From Prevotella sp. (GTDB lineage: Bacteria > Bacteroidota > Bacteroidia > Bacteroidales > Bacteroidaceae): a DNA stretch of 64,000 bases. How positions within the stretch are numbered: the first letter of the stretch is position 1; every line of letters begins with the position of its first letter. The stretch spans positions 62,001 through 126,000 of the forward strand of contig JALEKD010000005.1 of assembly GCA_022769285.1 (NCBI GenBank), written 5' to 3'. A program made the position numbers and the translations under genes. Below are positions 30,543-40,689 of the stretch, piece after piece. The notes beneath the pieces were generated by a model. That model ran no database searches, was not told where the DNA came from, and saw only the letters and a list, made by a program, of their open reading frames with translations.

Positions 30543-32162
30543 CTATTGGATATTGGGCTCTTCGAGGTGCAGCCCTTTCTTCTTGTCAACCACCTTGAGC
30601 ACCAGTCCTATAAGCAGGGCAGCTACTCCTAAGCCGGCCAGCATGACCAGCGGAGCGGTGTAGTTGAGCTGGGTGGCATCGGTTACGCCCTCGTTGGTCA
30701 TGGTAAGTACCTTGCCGATGAGCAGGGGGAAGAGCCAGAGGCCGATGTTCTGTATCCAGAATATCAGGGCGTAGGCCGAACCGATAATCTTAGCATCAAC
30801 GAGCTTGGGCACGCTGGGCCAGAGCGAGGCGGGAACCAGCGAGAACGAGGCACCGAGAATAAGGATAGTGACGTAGGCCACGATGACACCTCCTACCTGG
30901 TTGCCCTTGAACTCGGGCAGGATGAAGGCAAACGTGAGGTGGCAGGCGATGAGCAGCAGCGATCCCAGGACAAGCATGCTGGCTGCCTTGCCCTTGTGGT
31001 CAACGTAGTTGCCCAGTATGGGAGTGATACCTACGGCCAGCAGGGGGAAAACGGCAAAGATGGACTCAGCCGACTGGCGCATGTAGCCCATGTAGCAGTA
31101 GGTTATGAGAGCCACGATGGACACGGTGAGCATGGCGTACTTGAGCTGCTTGTTCTTCATAAAGTTGAACATGAAGGCAGTGGCGGCCACAACCAGCATG
31201 ATGGCATACTGGGCGATGGTAACCGAGGTGGAGGCCCAGAAAGAGTCTGCGGGAACCTCGGTAAAGGTGAGGTTGCACTGGAGCATGTTCACGGCATACT
31301 TCTGGAAGGGGAATATGGCCGAGTAGTAAAGCACGCAGAGCAGAGAGACCAGCCAGAAACCGCTGCTGGTAAGTATTTGTCCTAAATCGCTTATCTTGAA
31401 AGGGTCGTCTTTTTCCTCGGCTTCGCCTGTCTGCTCGTCCAGCTTCTTATCCATAAAGAAGTAGACTATCAGCATGATGAGGGCGATACAGAGGAGTACT
31501 AGGCCGAAGGCCACTGAGCGCGACACGCTGACCACGCCGCCCAACTTGGCAAAGAAGGGCGAGAAAATCATACAGGTGGCTACACCCAGACGGGCCAGGG
31601 CCATCTCGGAACCCATGGCTAAGGCCATCTCGCGGCCCTTAAACCACTTGACGATACCGCGCGATACGGTAATGCCTCCCATCTCGGCTCCGCAGCCGAA
31701 GAGCATGAAGCCACAGGCTGCGAGCTTGGCTGAAGCAGGCATGCCCTCATAGAAAGGAGACACGCCGAGCTGCTCGAAGACGGGGATATGGTTGAGGTTA
31801 TTGGTAAACCAGACTTCTAGGCTGCTGTCAATGAAGGCATCGCTGATGGCATACCACTTGATGATGGCGCCGATGAGCATGACGGCTCCCGACAGGAGGG
31901 CTGTGAAGCGTACCCCCATCTTGTCCAGGATAATGCCGGCAAAGATGAGGAAGAATACGAATACATTGAGGAATGTCTCGGAACCCTGCATGGTGCCAAA
32001 GGCATCGGAGTCCCATCCGCGCTGTGTCTGCATGAGGTCCTTGATGGGCGATAGAATGTCCATGAAGATATAGGCGCAGAACATGGCCAAGGCCAGCAGC
32101 AGCAAGGCTGTCCAGCGGAGTGCCGCTGAGTCGCGTAAGGTTTTTTGAACTGATTGATTCAT
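30543..32162 (-). CDS. MFS transporter
   Basis: 12-TM-like; FAGIILDKMGVRFTALLSG; GASFSLVPASLWPSVPKLV. Confidence 0.88.
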   Translation of the reverse strand: MNQSVQKTLRDSAALRWTALLLLALAMFCAYIFMDILSPIKDLMQTQRGWDSDAFGTMQGSETFLNVFVFFLIFAGIILDKMGVRFTALLSGAVMLIGAIIKWYAISDAFIDSSLEVWFTNNLNHIPVFEQLGVSPFYEGMPASAKLAACGFMLFGCGAEMGGITVSRGIVKWFKGREMALAMGSEMALARLGVATCMIFSPFFAKLGGVVSVSRSVAFGLVLLCIALIMLIVYFFMDKKLDEQTGEAEEKDDPFKISDLGQILTSSGFWLVSLLCVLYYSAIFPFQKYAVNMLQCNLTFTEVPADSFWASTSVTIAQYAIMLVVAATAFMFNFMKNKQLKYAMLTVSIVALITYCYMGYMRQSAESIFAVFPLLAVGITPILGNYVDHKGKAASMLVLGSLLLIACHLTFAFILPEFKGNQVGGVIVAYVTILILGASFSLVPASLWPSVPKLVDAKIIGSAYALIFWIQNIGLWLFPLLIGKVLTMTNEGVTDATQLNYTAPLVMLAGLGVAALLIGLVLKVVDKKKGLHLEEPNIQ

Positions 32163-32183
32163 AGTTTATGTTTATTGTATTTC

Positions 32184-34337
32184 TTATTTTTTGAGCCAGC
32201 GGTCGAGCCACGAGAAGAATGTGCGCTGCCAGAGGATGCCGTTCTGGGGCTTGAGCACCCAGTGGTTCTCGTCGGGGTACAGCAGCAACTCGGCAGGGAC
32301 GCCTTTCATGCGCGCGGCATTAAAGGCACCAAAGCCCTGGTTGGCATTGATACGGTAGTCTTTCTCGCCGTGGATGCAGAGGATGGGGGTGTCCCAGTTG
32401 TCGACAGCTCGGTGGGGACTATTGGCGTAGGTGCGGCGGGCGCGGCCGGTCTGGTCTTTGTTCCAGTAAGCGTCATCGTATTCCCAGTTAGAGAACCATG
32501 CCTCCTCGGTATCGGTGTACATAGACTCCAGGTTGAAGGCTCCGTCGTGGGCAATGAAACATTTGAAGCGTTTGTTGTGGTGACCGGCCAGATAGTAGAC
32601 CGAGAAACCGCCGAAACTGGCACCCACGGCTCCGAGCCTATCCTTGTCCACGTAGGGCAAGTTGTTGGCTGCGTCATCAATGGCGCTTAGATAGTCGTTC
32701 ATACACTGGCCCGTCCAGTCGCCACTGACGGCCTCGTTCCACTCGCTGCCGAAGCCGGGGAGGCCGCGGCGGTTGGGGGCGATGATGACATACCCGTGGG
32801 CAGCCATAATCTGCATGTTCCATCGGTAACTCCAGAACTGGGAGACAGGACTCTGTGGACCACCCTCGCAGAAGAGCAGGGTGGGGTACTTCTTGGTGGC
32901 GTCAAAGTGGGGTGGCAGGATAATCCATACCAGCATGTCCTTGTTATCGGTGGTCTTCACCCAGCGGGGCTCTACCTTTCCGATGGCCAACTGGTCGAAT
33001 ATGTGCTTATTCTCATCGGTTATCTGGGTAACCTCGGCTTTCTTCTTCGGCGTGATAACGAAGATGTCGTCGGGGTGGCTCATGGAGTGGCGGGTAGCCA
33101 ACAGCTGTTTGCCGCGGCCCATGAGCTGTACGCTGCTGTAGTCGTACTGACCGGTGGTGACCTGGTGTACCTGACCCGTCAGTGTGGTCTGGTAGATGTG
33201 GGTACAGCCATGCCATACGGCTAAGAAGTAGAGTGACTTGCTGTCGCTATTCCAGCAAAACTCGTCGACGTTGGTATCCAATGTCTCGGTTACATATTCT
33301 TTCTTGCCCGTAGACAAATTGTACACCAGCAGTCGGTTGCGGTCGCTCTCGTAGCCGTTGCGGGCCATGCTGAGCCATGCTATGCGGGTACCGTCGGGCG
33401 AGAAAGAGGGATTAGTGTCGTAACCCACATTGAGGTCGCCCTGCTGGTGGTTTACGGGCTGGTCCTTCATAGTCTTGGTGGGGTCGATGGCCGGCTCCTT
33501 GTAACCCTCAGGTTTGCAGAGGTTACGGGTGGTCTTGCTCTCGGTATCGTAGAGGTAGATGTCGGCATCGGTAGAGATGGCGTACTGCAGACCAGTGCGC
33601 TTGCGGCTCGAATAGGCTATCTGCTTGGAGTTGGGACTCCAGGCTATCTGCTCGATGCCGCCAAAGGGAGCCGTGGGGCACTCGTAGGGCTCGCCAGCCA
33701 TAATGTCGGTACCGTTGTCTATCTGGCTGTCGCTGACCTGGGCCACGAAGGGATGGGCTATGCTCTCTACATAGTGATCCCAGTGGCGGTAGTTCATGTC
33801 GGTAATGAGACGGCCGGTGGCCTTGGGCAGGTCGGCAGGGTTCTGCTTGATGGTGCCGTGGTATGGTAGCGACTTGATGAGGATTACCTGCTTGCCGTCG
33901 GGGGCGAACTTAAATCCCTCGATGTCTATGTCTGAGTGGGTAAGCTGTTGTTTGTTGCTGCCGTCAGGGTTCATCTTCCAGAGCTGACCGTCGCAGAGGT
34001 AGGCTATCTTGCGCCCACCTTCTATCCAGGCTGCATCGGTCTCGCTCTTGGCGCTGTGGGTCAGGGCGCGCTTGTTGCTGCCGTCGCTGTTCATACAGAA
34101 GAGCATCTGGTGACCCTTATTCTCCTTAATGCTGTAGTAGCCCACCTGGTAAACTATCTGCTTGCCATCGGGCGAAGCCTGTGTCCCGCCGATGCGGCCC
34201 ATGGCCCAGAGAGCCTCGGGGGTCATGGAATCTGAGGCGAGCTTGATGTCGTTCTTACCTATCATGGTCTGTGCGTTTGCAAAATTGCCGCCCATACTAA
34301 GGGCGGCAACTATGGCGATAGTCGTGGCTATATTCAT
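32184..34337 (-). CDS. S9 family peptidase (dipeptidyl peptidase-like), secreted
   Basis: Signal peptide; WD-like propeller; catalytic GASFGGFSVYYLAG; C-terminal HGEKDYR and DENHWV. Confidence 0.93.
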   Translation of the reverse strand: MNIATTIAIVAALSMGGNFANAQTMIGKNDIKLASDSMTPEALWAMGRIGGTQASPDGKQIVYQVGYYSIKENKGHQMLFCMNSDGSNKRALTHSAKSETDAAWIEGGRKIAYLCDGQLWKMNPDGSNKQQLTHSDIDIEGFKFAPDGKQVILIKSLPYHGTIKQNPADLPKATGRLITDMNYRHWDHYVESIAHPFVAQVSDSQIDNGTDIMAGEPYECPTAPFGGIEQIAWSPNSKQIAYSSRKRTGLQYAISTDADIYLYDTESKTTRNLCKPEGYKEPAIDPTKTMKDQPVNHQQGDLNVGYDTNPSFSPDGTRIAWLSMARNGYESDRNRLLVYNLSTGKKEYVTETLDTNVDEFCWNSDSKSLYFLAVWHGCTHIYQTTLTGQVHQVTTGQYDYSSVQLMGRGKQLLATRHSMSHPDDIFVITPKKKAEVTQITDENKHIFDQLAIGKVEPRWVKTTDNKDMLVWIILPPHFDATKKYPTLLFCEGGPQSPVSQFWSYRWNMQIMAAHGYVIIAPNRRGLPGFGSEWNEAVSGDWTGQCMNDYLSAIDDAANNLPYVDKDRLGAVGASFGGFSVYYLAGHHNKRFKCFIAHDGAFNLESMYTDTEEAWFSNWEYDDAYWNKDQTGRARRTYANSPHRAVDNWDTPILCIHGEKDYRINANQGFGAFNAARMKGVPAELLLYPDENHWVLKPQNGILWQRTFFSWLDRWLKK

Positions 34338-36235
34338 TATAGTTTGTGTCTTTTACGTTCCAGTTCTTCGCGCTGCTTCTGCAGTTGTGCCTGCTGCTCC
34401 TGCATGGCCTGCAAGCGGGCGGCCAGACCTTTCATCTTCTGAGGATTATTCTGGTTCTCCTTGTAGCGGGCCTCAAGGATAGCGAGCAGTTTCTCGTCAT
34501 TGGTAGTCTTACGAAGCGTCCACATGATGGCAGCCGAGAAGAACAGGCTGATAAAGTAGTAGAAATTCAGTCCAGCGGAGTAGTCGTTGAAGATAAAGAA
34601 GAACATGAGCGGCATGAGGAACATCATCCACTGCATCATCTTCATCTGTTCGGCTTGCTGTCCTACCATCTGGTCGCGCTGTTGGCGCATGGTCATCCAC
34701 GAATAGAGCAAGTTGGCCACGCAGAAGAGGATACAGGTGAGCGACAGGTGGTCGCCTATCAGCGGCAGGTTATGGCTCCACTCGATAATGGGGTCGTAGG
34801 TCGAGAGGTCGTGCATCCACAGGAAGCTCTGACCACGCAACTGAATGGCATTGGGTACAAAGTTGAACATGGCAATCCAGATGGGCATCTGAATGAGCAT
34901 GGGCAGACATCCCGAGAGGGGACTTACACCGTACTTAGCGTACTCGGCCATCATGGCCTGCTGCTTCTGCATCTGGTCTTCGGGCTTGTCGTACTTGGCA
35001 GTGGCTGCGTCGAGCTTCGGTTTGAGCACGCGCATTTTGGCGCTGCTCATATAGCTCTTCTTGACCATCGGGAAAGTGATAACCTTGAGTAGCAGGGTGA
35101 TAAGGATAAGCACTACACCCATGGGGAACAGGCGCGAGAGCCAGTCGAATACGTATATGGTAAACCAACGGTTGATAATGCGGAACAGAGGCCATCCCAG
35201 GTAAACCAGTCGCTGAAGTTCCAGATCCTTGTGGAACGTGCTCTCTTTCTCAACGCTCTGCAGAAGACGAAAATCGTTAGGGCCGTAGTAGAAATCGAAC
35301 TCAGAGGGCTGCTTGCCATTGGGGTCGAAGAATGTTTTCATCTTGGCCTGGTAGTTCTTCAGGTATCCCGAGCCTTTCTCCTGCGGTATTGAGGTCATCA
35401 GCGCATTAGATTGGAAGTCGTTGCGGGCTATCATGACGGCAGAGAAGAACTGATTCTTGAAAGCAACCCAGTCTATCTTGTCCTCGACAGGGTCGTCAAT
35501 CTTTTCTGAGGTCTCACTCAGGTAGTCGGTGCCACCATCAGTTTTGTGGTAGGTAAGTGTGGCGTAGCGGTTCTCAAAGGTAAAACCGCGCTCCTGCTGG
35601 CGACACTTCTCCTGCCAGTTGACGTCCATCGTATTGGTGTTAGGGGCGAAGAGACCACCCATGCCTTGAACAGAGAACTGCATGTGGAGCATGTAGTCGC
35701 TACCCAGGCGGTAGCTTAGGACAATGCTCTTGTCCTGGCCAGCCCAAGCCGTGAAGACAACGGTAGAGTCAGTAACCTGCGAAGGCTCGAAGTACAAGTC
35801 CTGAGTAGAGATGTTGGCTTCCTTGGCTGCTAAGGTGTAGTTGAGACTCTGGTCCTTTTGGTCAAAGAGCACTACGCCCTGGCGCTCGTTGATATTATCC
35901 TTATAATTCTTGATAAAGGCTTTCTCAACAGTGGCACCCTTGCTGTTAAGGGTGAGCTCTATCTGGCTGTTCTTGAGCACTATATGCTGCGGAACGCCTT
36001 GCAGTGCCTTATGGAAAAGGGCGGTAGTGTCCTCGATGGTCTGCTGGATGACCTTGGCTTTCTGGGCCTGTATGGCAGCAGCCTTGGCCTTGTCCATCTG
36101 CTTCTTGGCAGCTTCCTGCTTGGCCACCTGTTCCTGCTGAGCCTTGACCTCTTCGGCAGAAGGCTGGCTCCACCAGGTGAAGCCTATGAATACGATGGCA
36201 ATCAGTATTAATCCGGTTATGGTGTTCTTGTCCAT
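34337..36235 (-). CDS. yidC: Membrane protein insertase YidC
   Basis: MDKNTITGLILIAIVFIGFTWW; SPLSGCLPMLIQMPIWIAMFNFV; KVITFPMVKKSYMSSAKMRVLKP. Confidence 0.95.
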   Translation of the reverse strand: MDKNTITGLILIAIVFIGFTWWSQPSAEEVKAQQEQVAKQEAAKKQMDKAKAAAIQAQKAKVIQQTIEDTTALFHKALQGVPQHIVLKNSQIELTLNSKGATVEKAFIKNYKDNINERQGVVLFDQKDQSLNYTLAAKEANISTQDLYFEPSQVTDSTVVFTAWAGQDKSIVLSYRLGSDYMLHMQFSVQGMGGLFAPNTNTMDVNWQEKCRQQERGFTFENRYATLTYHKTDGGTDYLSETSEKIDDPVEDKIDWVAFKNQFFSAVMIARNDFQSNALMTSIPQEKGSGYLKNYQAKMKTFFDPNGKQPSEFDFYYGPNDFRLLQSVEKESTFHKDLELQRLVYLGWPLFRIINRWFTIYVFDWLSRLFPMGVVLILITLLLKVITFPMVKKSYMSSAKMRVLKPKLDAATAKYDKPEDQMQKQQAMMAEYAKYGVSPLSGCLPMLIQMPIWIAMFNFVPNAIQLRGQSFLWMHDLSTYDPIIEWSHNLPLIGDHLSLTCILFCVANLLYSWMTMRQQRDQMVGQQAEQMKMMQWMMFLMPLMFFFIFNDYSAGLNFYYFISLFFSAAIMWTLRKTTNDEKLLAILEARYKENQNNPQKMKGLAARLQAMQEQQAQLQKQREELERKRHKL

Positions 36236-36238
36236 TGC

Positions 36239-37843
36239 TTATTTCTTGTTCATTATGGCGTGTTTCACGAAGTCTACGAAGAGCGGGTGCGATTTCAGTA
36301 CCGTACTCTGATACTCGGGGTGATACTGTGTACCTATATACCATTTCAGACTGGGTATTTCAACGACTTCAACGAGGTCGCTCTCTGGGTTGCGGCCTAC
36401 GCACATCATGCCGGCACGCTCAAACTGAGTGAGGTAAGCGTTGTTGAACTCGTAGCGATGGCGATGGCGCTCGCGGATGTTCTCTTTCTTATAGATGTCG
36501 AAAGTGCGGGAACCCTGGCGTAGTACGCACTCGTACTGGCCGAGACGCATAGTGCCACCCATGTTAGTGATGTTCTTCTGCTCTTCCATGATGTCTATCA
36601 CGTTGTGGTCAGTCTTCTCATCCATCTCACGGCTGTTGGCATCGGCATAGCCCAGAACGTTACGGGCGAACTCAATAACCATCATCTGCATACCTAAGCA
36701 GATACCAAAGGTAGGGATGTCGTGGGTGCGAGTGTAATGGGCCGCAATGAGCTTGCCCTCGATACCGCGCTGACCAAATCCAGGACATATCATAATACCA
36801 TCCTGTCCTTTGAGCAGTTCAGCTACGTTCTCCTCGGTTATCTTTTCTGAGTTGATATAGTTGATAATAACCTTATGGTCGTTGTAAGTGCCGGCCTGCG
36901 ACAGGCTCTCGCGGATACTCTTGTAAGCATCCTGTAAGTCGTACTTGCCAACAAGACCGATATTGACCGTTTCGGTGGCTTTCTTGCGGCGCTCCAAGAA
37001 CTGGCGCCATGGTCCCAGGGCGGGCTTCTCGCCTATTGGCTCTTCTACTTTACGAAGGATGGCAGTGTCGAGACCCTGATCCTGCATGTAAACAGGTACT
37101 TCGTAGATACATGACAGGTCTTCGCTCTGGATTACGCAGTCGAAGTCAACGTTGCAGAAAGCGGCTACCTTCTTGCGAACCTGGTCAGAAAGATATTTCT
37201 CGGTTCGCAGAATTAGAATGTCGGGCTGTATACCCACACTCTGCAGCTCCTTAACGCTATGTTGTGTTGGCTTGGTTTTCAGTTCGCCTGCTGCCTTCAG
37301 GTAGGGTACATATGTAAGATGTACGTTGACCGCCTGCTTGCCCAGTTCCCACTTCATCTGTCGGATGGCTTCCATGAACGGCGCACTCTCTATGTCGCCG
37401 ATGGTGCCGCCTATCTCGGTGATGACAAAGTCGTAGTGATAACGTTGCCCCAGCATCTTGATATTGCGCTTGATTTCATCTGTAATATGGGGAACCACCT
37501 GAATGGTCTTGCCCAGATAGTCGCCGCGGCGCTCTTTATCTATTACGCTCTTGTAGATGCGTCCGGTAGTCATAGAGTTGGCCTTGGTGGTCTGTATGCC
37601 CGTAAAACGCTCATAATGTCCTAAGTCCAAATCGGTCTCCATGCCGTCGGCAGTGACGTAACATTCGCCATGCTCATAAGGATTAAGGGTACCGGGGTCG
37701 ATGTTGATGTAGGGGTCAAACTTCTGGATGGTGATGTTGTAGCCTCTTGCTTGAAGAAGCTTACCAATAGACGATGAAATAATTCCTTTACCAAGTGAAG
37801 AAACTACACCGCCTGTCACAAAAATATACTTTGTTTCTGCCAC
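36239..37843 (-). CDS. pyrG: CTP synthase
   Basis: KYIFVTGGVVSSLGKGIISSSIGKLLQARG; GTLNPYEHGECYVTADGMETDLDLGHYERF; glutaminase FGICLGMQ. Confidence 0.97.
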   Translation of the reverse strand: MAETKYIFVTGGVVSSLGKGIISSSIGKLLQARGYNITIQKFDPYINIDPGTLNPYEHGECYVTADGMETDLDLGHYERFTGIQTTKANSMTTGRIYKSVIDKERRGDYLGKTIQVVPHITDEIKRNIKMLGQRYHYDFVITEIGGTIGDIESAPFMEAIRQMKWELGKQAVNVHLTYVPYLKAAGELKTKPTQHSVKELQSVGIQPDILILRTEKYLSDQVRKKVAAFCNVDFDCVIQSEDLSCIYEVPVYMQDQGLDTAILRKVEEPIGEKPALGPWRQFLERRKKATETVNIGLVGKYDLQDAYKSIRESLSQAGTYNDHKVIINYINSEKITEENVAELLKGQDGIMICPGFGQRGIEGKLIAAHYTRTHDIPTFGICLGMQMMVIEFARNVLGYADANSREMDEKTDHNVIDIMEEQKNITNMGGTMRLGQYECVLRQGSRTFDIYKKENIRERHRHRYEFNNAYLTQFERAGMMCVGRNPESDLVEVVEIPSLKWYIGTQYHPEYQSTVLKSHPLFVDFVKHAIMNKK

Positions 37844-37874
37844 GACTGTGTAAATTAATTATACGTTCAAGATG

Positions 37875-37906
37875 CAAAATTACAATAATAAAATGAACTC
37901 TGCAAA
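37875..37906 (-). promoter_or_regulatory. Bacteroidetes-type promoter for pyrG-yidC operon
   Basis: Minus strand TTTG-N20-TAATTTTG. Confidence 0.75.
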
Positions 37907-38044
37907 GAAAAAACTACCTTTTTATCGCAGCCTTAATGGCTTTGGTGGATAAAAGGGAAGTGGCTCTGGGGCTGGTACTTGATATGGAAATGGGACGGCT
38001 GATGGTTTGCTTGGCCGGGGAGATGAAAAAACTTCGTGTTTTTC

Positions 38045-38075
38045 TTTGTCCTATTGGCTGTTTCTACTACCTTTG
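38045..38075 (+). promoter_or_regulatory. Bacteroidetes-type promoter for the DUF3078 gene
   Basis: TTTG-N19-TACCTTTG. Confidence 0.75.
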
Positions 38076-38105
38076 TACCGGTAAAATGTATATATAAATT
38101 AAGGT

Positions 38106-39407
38106 ATGAGGATAAAATCATTGACAGTCTTACTGGCTGGACTTATGGGCGGAACCCTGATGGGCATAGCCCAGCCCCGTGCGCATGTAGGGCATCGGTT
38201 GTCGCACACCACGAAGGACATCGTAACTCAATATATGGACTCGCTCACTCAATTCAAGGCTCATCAGGACTCTATGGATATTATTGGGTTTGCCCCCGCG
38301 ATGACGGTATCTGCCTCGAAGCCTTTGGGCATAGAATATAATACGCTGTTTATGCCGGCGACATTCTATAAGGGGGTGCCCCACCGTTTCTTTGACCTGA
38401 ATAGTACTACTACCGAACTTGATGAGGCTTTGTTAGACCTGTATCTGTATCGTCCTGACTTAGTGGTGAGTACCGAGAGCCAGCTTGGTAAGGCTGGGGA
38501 TATACGCCAGCCCGTTACGGTCAATGTAAACCATGCTCCGGAGATTGTGGAGAAGGTGGCACCGAAGCCAGAGGATGCCACGGTGACTCCTATGGACTTA
38601 GTGGTACTGAAGCCCAACTTCTGGAATTATTCGGGCGATTACTATCTTCAGTTTCTGCAGAACTGTATCTCGTCTAACTGGTACAAGGGTGGCGAGAGCA
38701 ACTACTCAATGGTAGGGTCGCTCACGCTCAAAGCTAATTATAATAACAAGCAAAAAGTACGCTGGGACAACAAGTTGGAGGTTAAGTTGGGCTTCCAGAC
38801 CTCGCGTCAGGACACGCTCCATAGTCTGAAGGTAAGCGAGAATTTGCTGCGATTAACCAGTAAGTTGGGATTGCAGGCCACCAAGCGCTGGTATTATACC
38901 GTGCAGATGGTGACGTACACTCAGTTTATGCGCCAGTGGAAAAGTAATTCTAATACGATTACTACCGATTTCCTAGGCCCGCTCAATGTCAACGTATCTA
39001 TCGGTATGGACTATAATGCCAACTGGTTCAAAAACCGTCTGAAGGGCTCGATACACTTGGCCCCATTGGCATATAACTTCCTGTATGTCAATCGTGTAGA
39101 GCTGGCCGGTCGTTACGGTATCGATAAGGGTAAGCGCCAGTTGCATAACTTCGGTTCGCAGTTTACGATCGATATGAACTGGAAGTTCTCTGACAATATA
39201 AGTTGGAAAACTCGCCTCTATGGCTATACTACCTATGAGCGCACCGAGTTGGAATGGGAGAATACCTTTGCTTTCCGCTTCAACAAGTGGATTTCGAGTA
39301 ACATTTTTGTGTACCCACGCTTTGACGATGCTCGCACACGCGACGACCATCATGGATACTTCCAGTACAAGGAGTATGCCTCGTTAGGGCTTTCCTATTC
39401 ATTCTAA
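38106..39407 (+). CDS. DUF3078 domain-containing protein
   Basis: FWNYSGDYYLQFLQNCISSNWYKGGESNYSMVGSLTLKANYNNKQKVRWDNKLEVKLGFQT; signal peptide and barrel-like C-terminus. Confidence 0.88.
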   Translation: MRIKSLTVLLAGLMGGTLMGIAQPRAHVGHRLSHTTKDIVTQYMDSLTQFKAHQDSMDIIGFAPAMTVSASKPLGIEYNTLFMPATFYKGVPHRFFDLNSTTTELDEALLDLYLYRPDLVVSTESQLGKAGDIRQPVTVNVNHAPEIVEKVAPKPEDATVTPMDLVVLKPNFWNYSGDYYLQFLQNCISSNWYKGGESNYSMVGSLTLKANYNNKQKVRWDNKLEVKLGFQTSRQDTLHSLKVSENLLRLTSKLGLQATKRWYYTVQMVTYTQFMRQWKSNSNTITTDFLGPLNVNVSIGMDYNANWFKNRLKGSIHLAPLAYNFLYVNRVELAGRYGIDKGKRQLHNFGSQFTIDMNWKFSDNISWKTRLYGYTTYERTELEWENTFAFRFNKWISSNIFVYPRFDDARTRDDHHGYFQYKEYASLGLSYSF

Positions 39408-39569
39408 CTGCCAGGCCTGAGGAGGTAGGCCTCTGCCAGTCTCTTAGAGTCACCCTTCTTACCGGGTTTACGAAAGGGCGGATAGCGGGTGTGGACAGTT
39501 AGCTTATTATTATAAAGATGGATAGGGGGAGCCGTTCCCAGCTAATCATTTACAATCTTAGGAAGACAA

Positions 39570-39611
39570 AAACGCTCCTATAACCCTGCGAGGGATATAG
39601 GAGCGTTTATT
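39570..39611. terminator. Bidirectional intrinsic terminator
   Basis: AACGCTCCTATA-loop-TATAGGAGCGTTT between convergent genes. Confidence 0.88.
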
Positions 39612-39656
39612 ATGAGTCTATACAGGGTGGCCAAAGACCTGGCTCACCGCTGGTTG

Positions 39657-40670
39657 TTACTTCTTGTTCAGAGCGAGGTCGATAGCTACGGCGATAGCTA
39701 CGGTTGCACCTACCATAGGGTTGTTACCCATACCCAGATAGCCCATCATCTCTACGTGAGCAGGAACTGAAGAAGAACCTGCGAACTGAGCGTCAGAGTG
39801 CATACGGCCCATGGTGTCGGTCATACCATAAGAAGCAGGACCTGCGGCCATGTTATCGGGATGCAGGGTACGGCCCGTACCGCCACCAGAAGCTACAGAG
39901 AAGTAAGGTTTGCCTGCTGCCAGACGCTCCTTCTTATAGGTTCCGGCTACAGGGTGCTGGAAACGGGTAGGATTGGTAGAGTTACCAGTGATAGACACGT
40001 CAACATTCTCGCGCCAGAGGATAGCTACACCCTCGCGTACATCATCGGCACCATAGCACTTAACCTTGGCACGGGGACCGTCGCTGTAAGCTATCTCGCG
40101 AACCACGTTAACCTCACCGGTGTAGTAGTCAAACTTGGTCTGTACATAGGTGAAGCCATTGATACGGCTGATAATCTGTGCAGCGTCCTTGCCCAGGCCG
40201 TTGAGGATAACGCGCAGAGGCTTGCGGCGAACCTTGTTGGCCATCTCAGCAATCTTGATGGCACCCTCAGCGGCAGCGAATGACTCGTGGCCGGCCAGGA
40301 AGGCGAAGCACTCAGTCTCCTCGCGCAGCAGACGGGCGGCCAGGTTGCCATGGCCAAGACCTACCTTACGGTCATCGGCTACCGAACCGGGAATACAGAA
40401 ACTCTGCAGACCGATACCGATGGCCTCGGCAGCATCAGCAGCTGTCTTTACGCCCTTCTTGATGGCGATGGCTGCTCCACAAACATATGCCCACTTGGCA
40501 TTTTCGAAGCAGATGCGCTGGGTGTCCTCACACATCTGGTAAGGATCGACACCGGCTGCCTCGCATATCTCGTTAGCTTCCTCTACGCTCTTGATTCCGT
40601 TGGCGTTGAGGGCTGCCAGTACCTGCTTCTCGCGGCGCTCCTGGCTCTCATAATTTACTTTTCTAATCAT
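39657..40670 (-). CDS. GGGtGRT protein
   Basis: FSVASGGGTGRTLHPDNMAAGPASYGMTDTMGRMHSDAQFAGSSSVPAHVEMMGYLGMGNNPMVGATVA; family named after this motif. Confidence 0.88.
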   Translation of the reverse strand: MIRKVNYESQERREKQVLAALNANGIKSVEEANEICEAAGVDPYQMCEDTQRICFENAKWAYVCGAAIAIKKGVKTAADAAEAIGIGLQSFCIPGSVADDRKVGLGHGNLAARLLREETECFAFLAGHESFAAAEGAIKIAEMANKVRRKPLRVILNGLGKDAAQIISRINGFTYVQTKFDYYTGEVNVVREIAYSDGPRAKVKCYGADDVREGVAILWRENVDVSITGNSTNPTRFQHPVAGTYKKERLAAGKPYFSVASGGGTGRTLHPDNMAAGPASYGMTDTMGRMHSDAQFAGSSSVPAHVEMMGYLGMGNNPMVGATVAIAVAIDLALNKK

Positions 40671-40689
40671 AGCTGTGTCTCCTCCTTAC

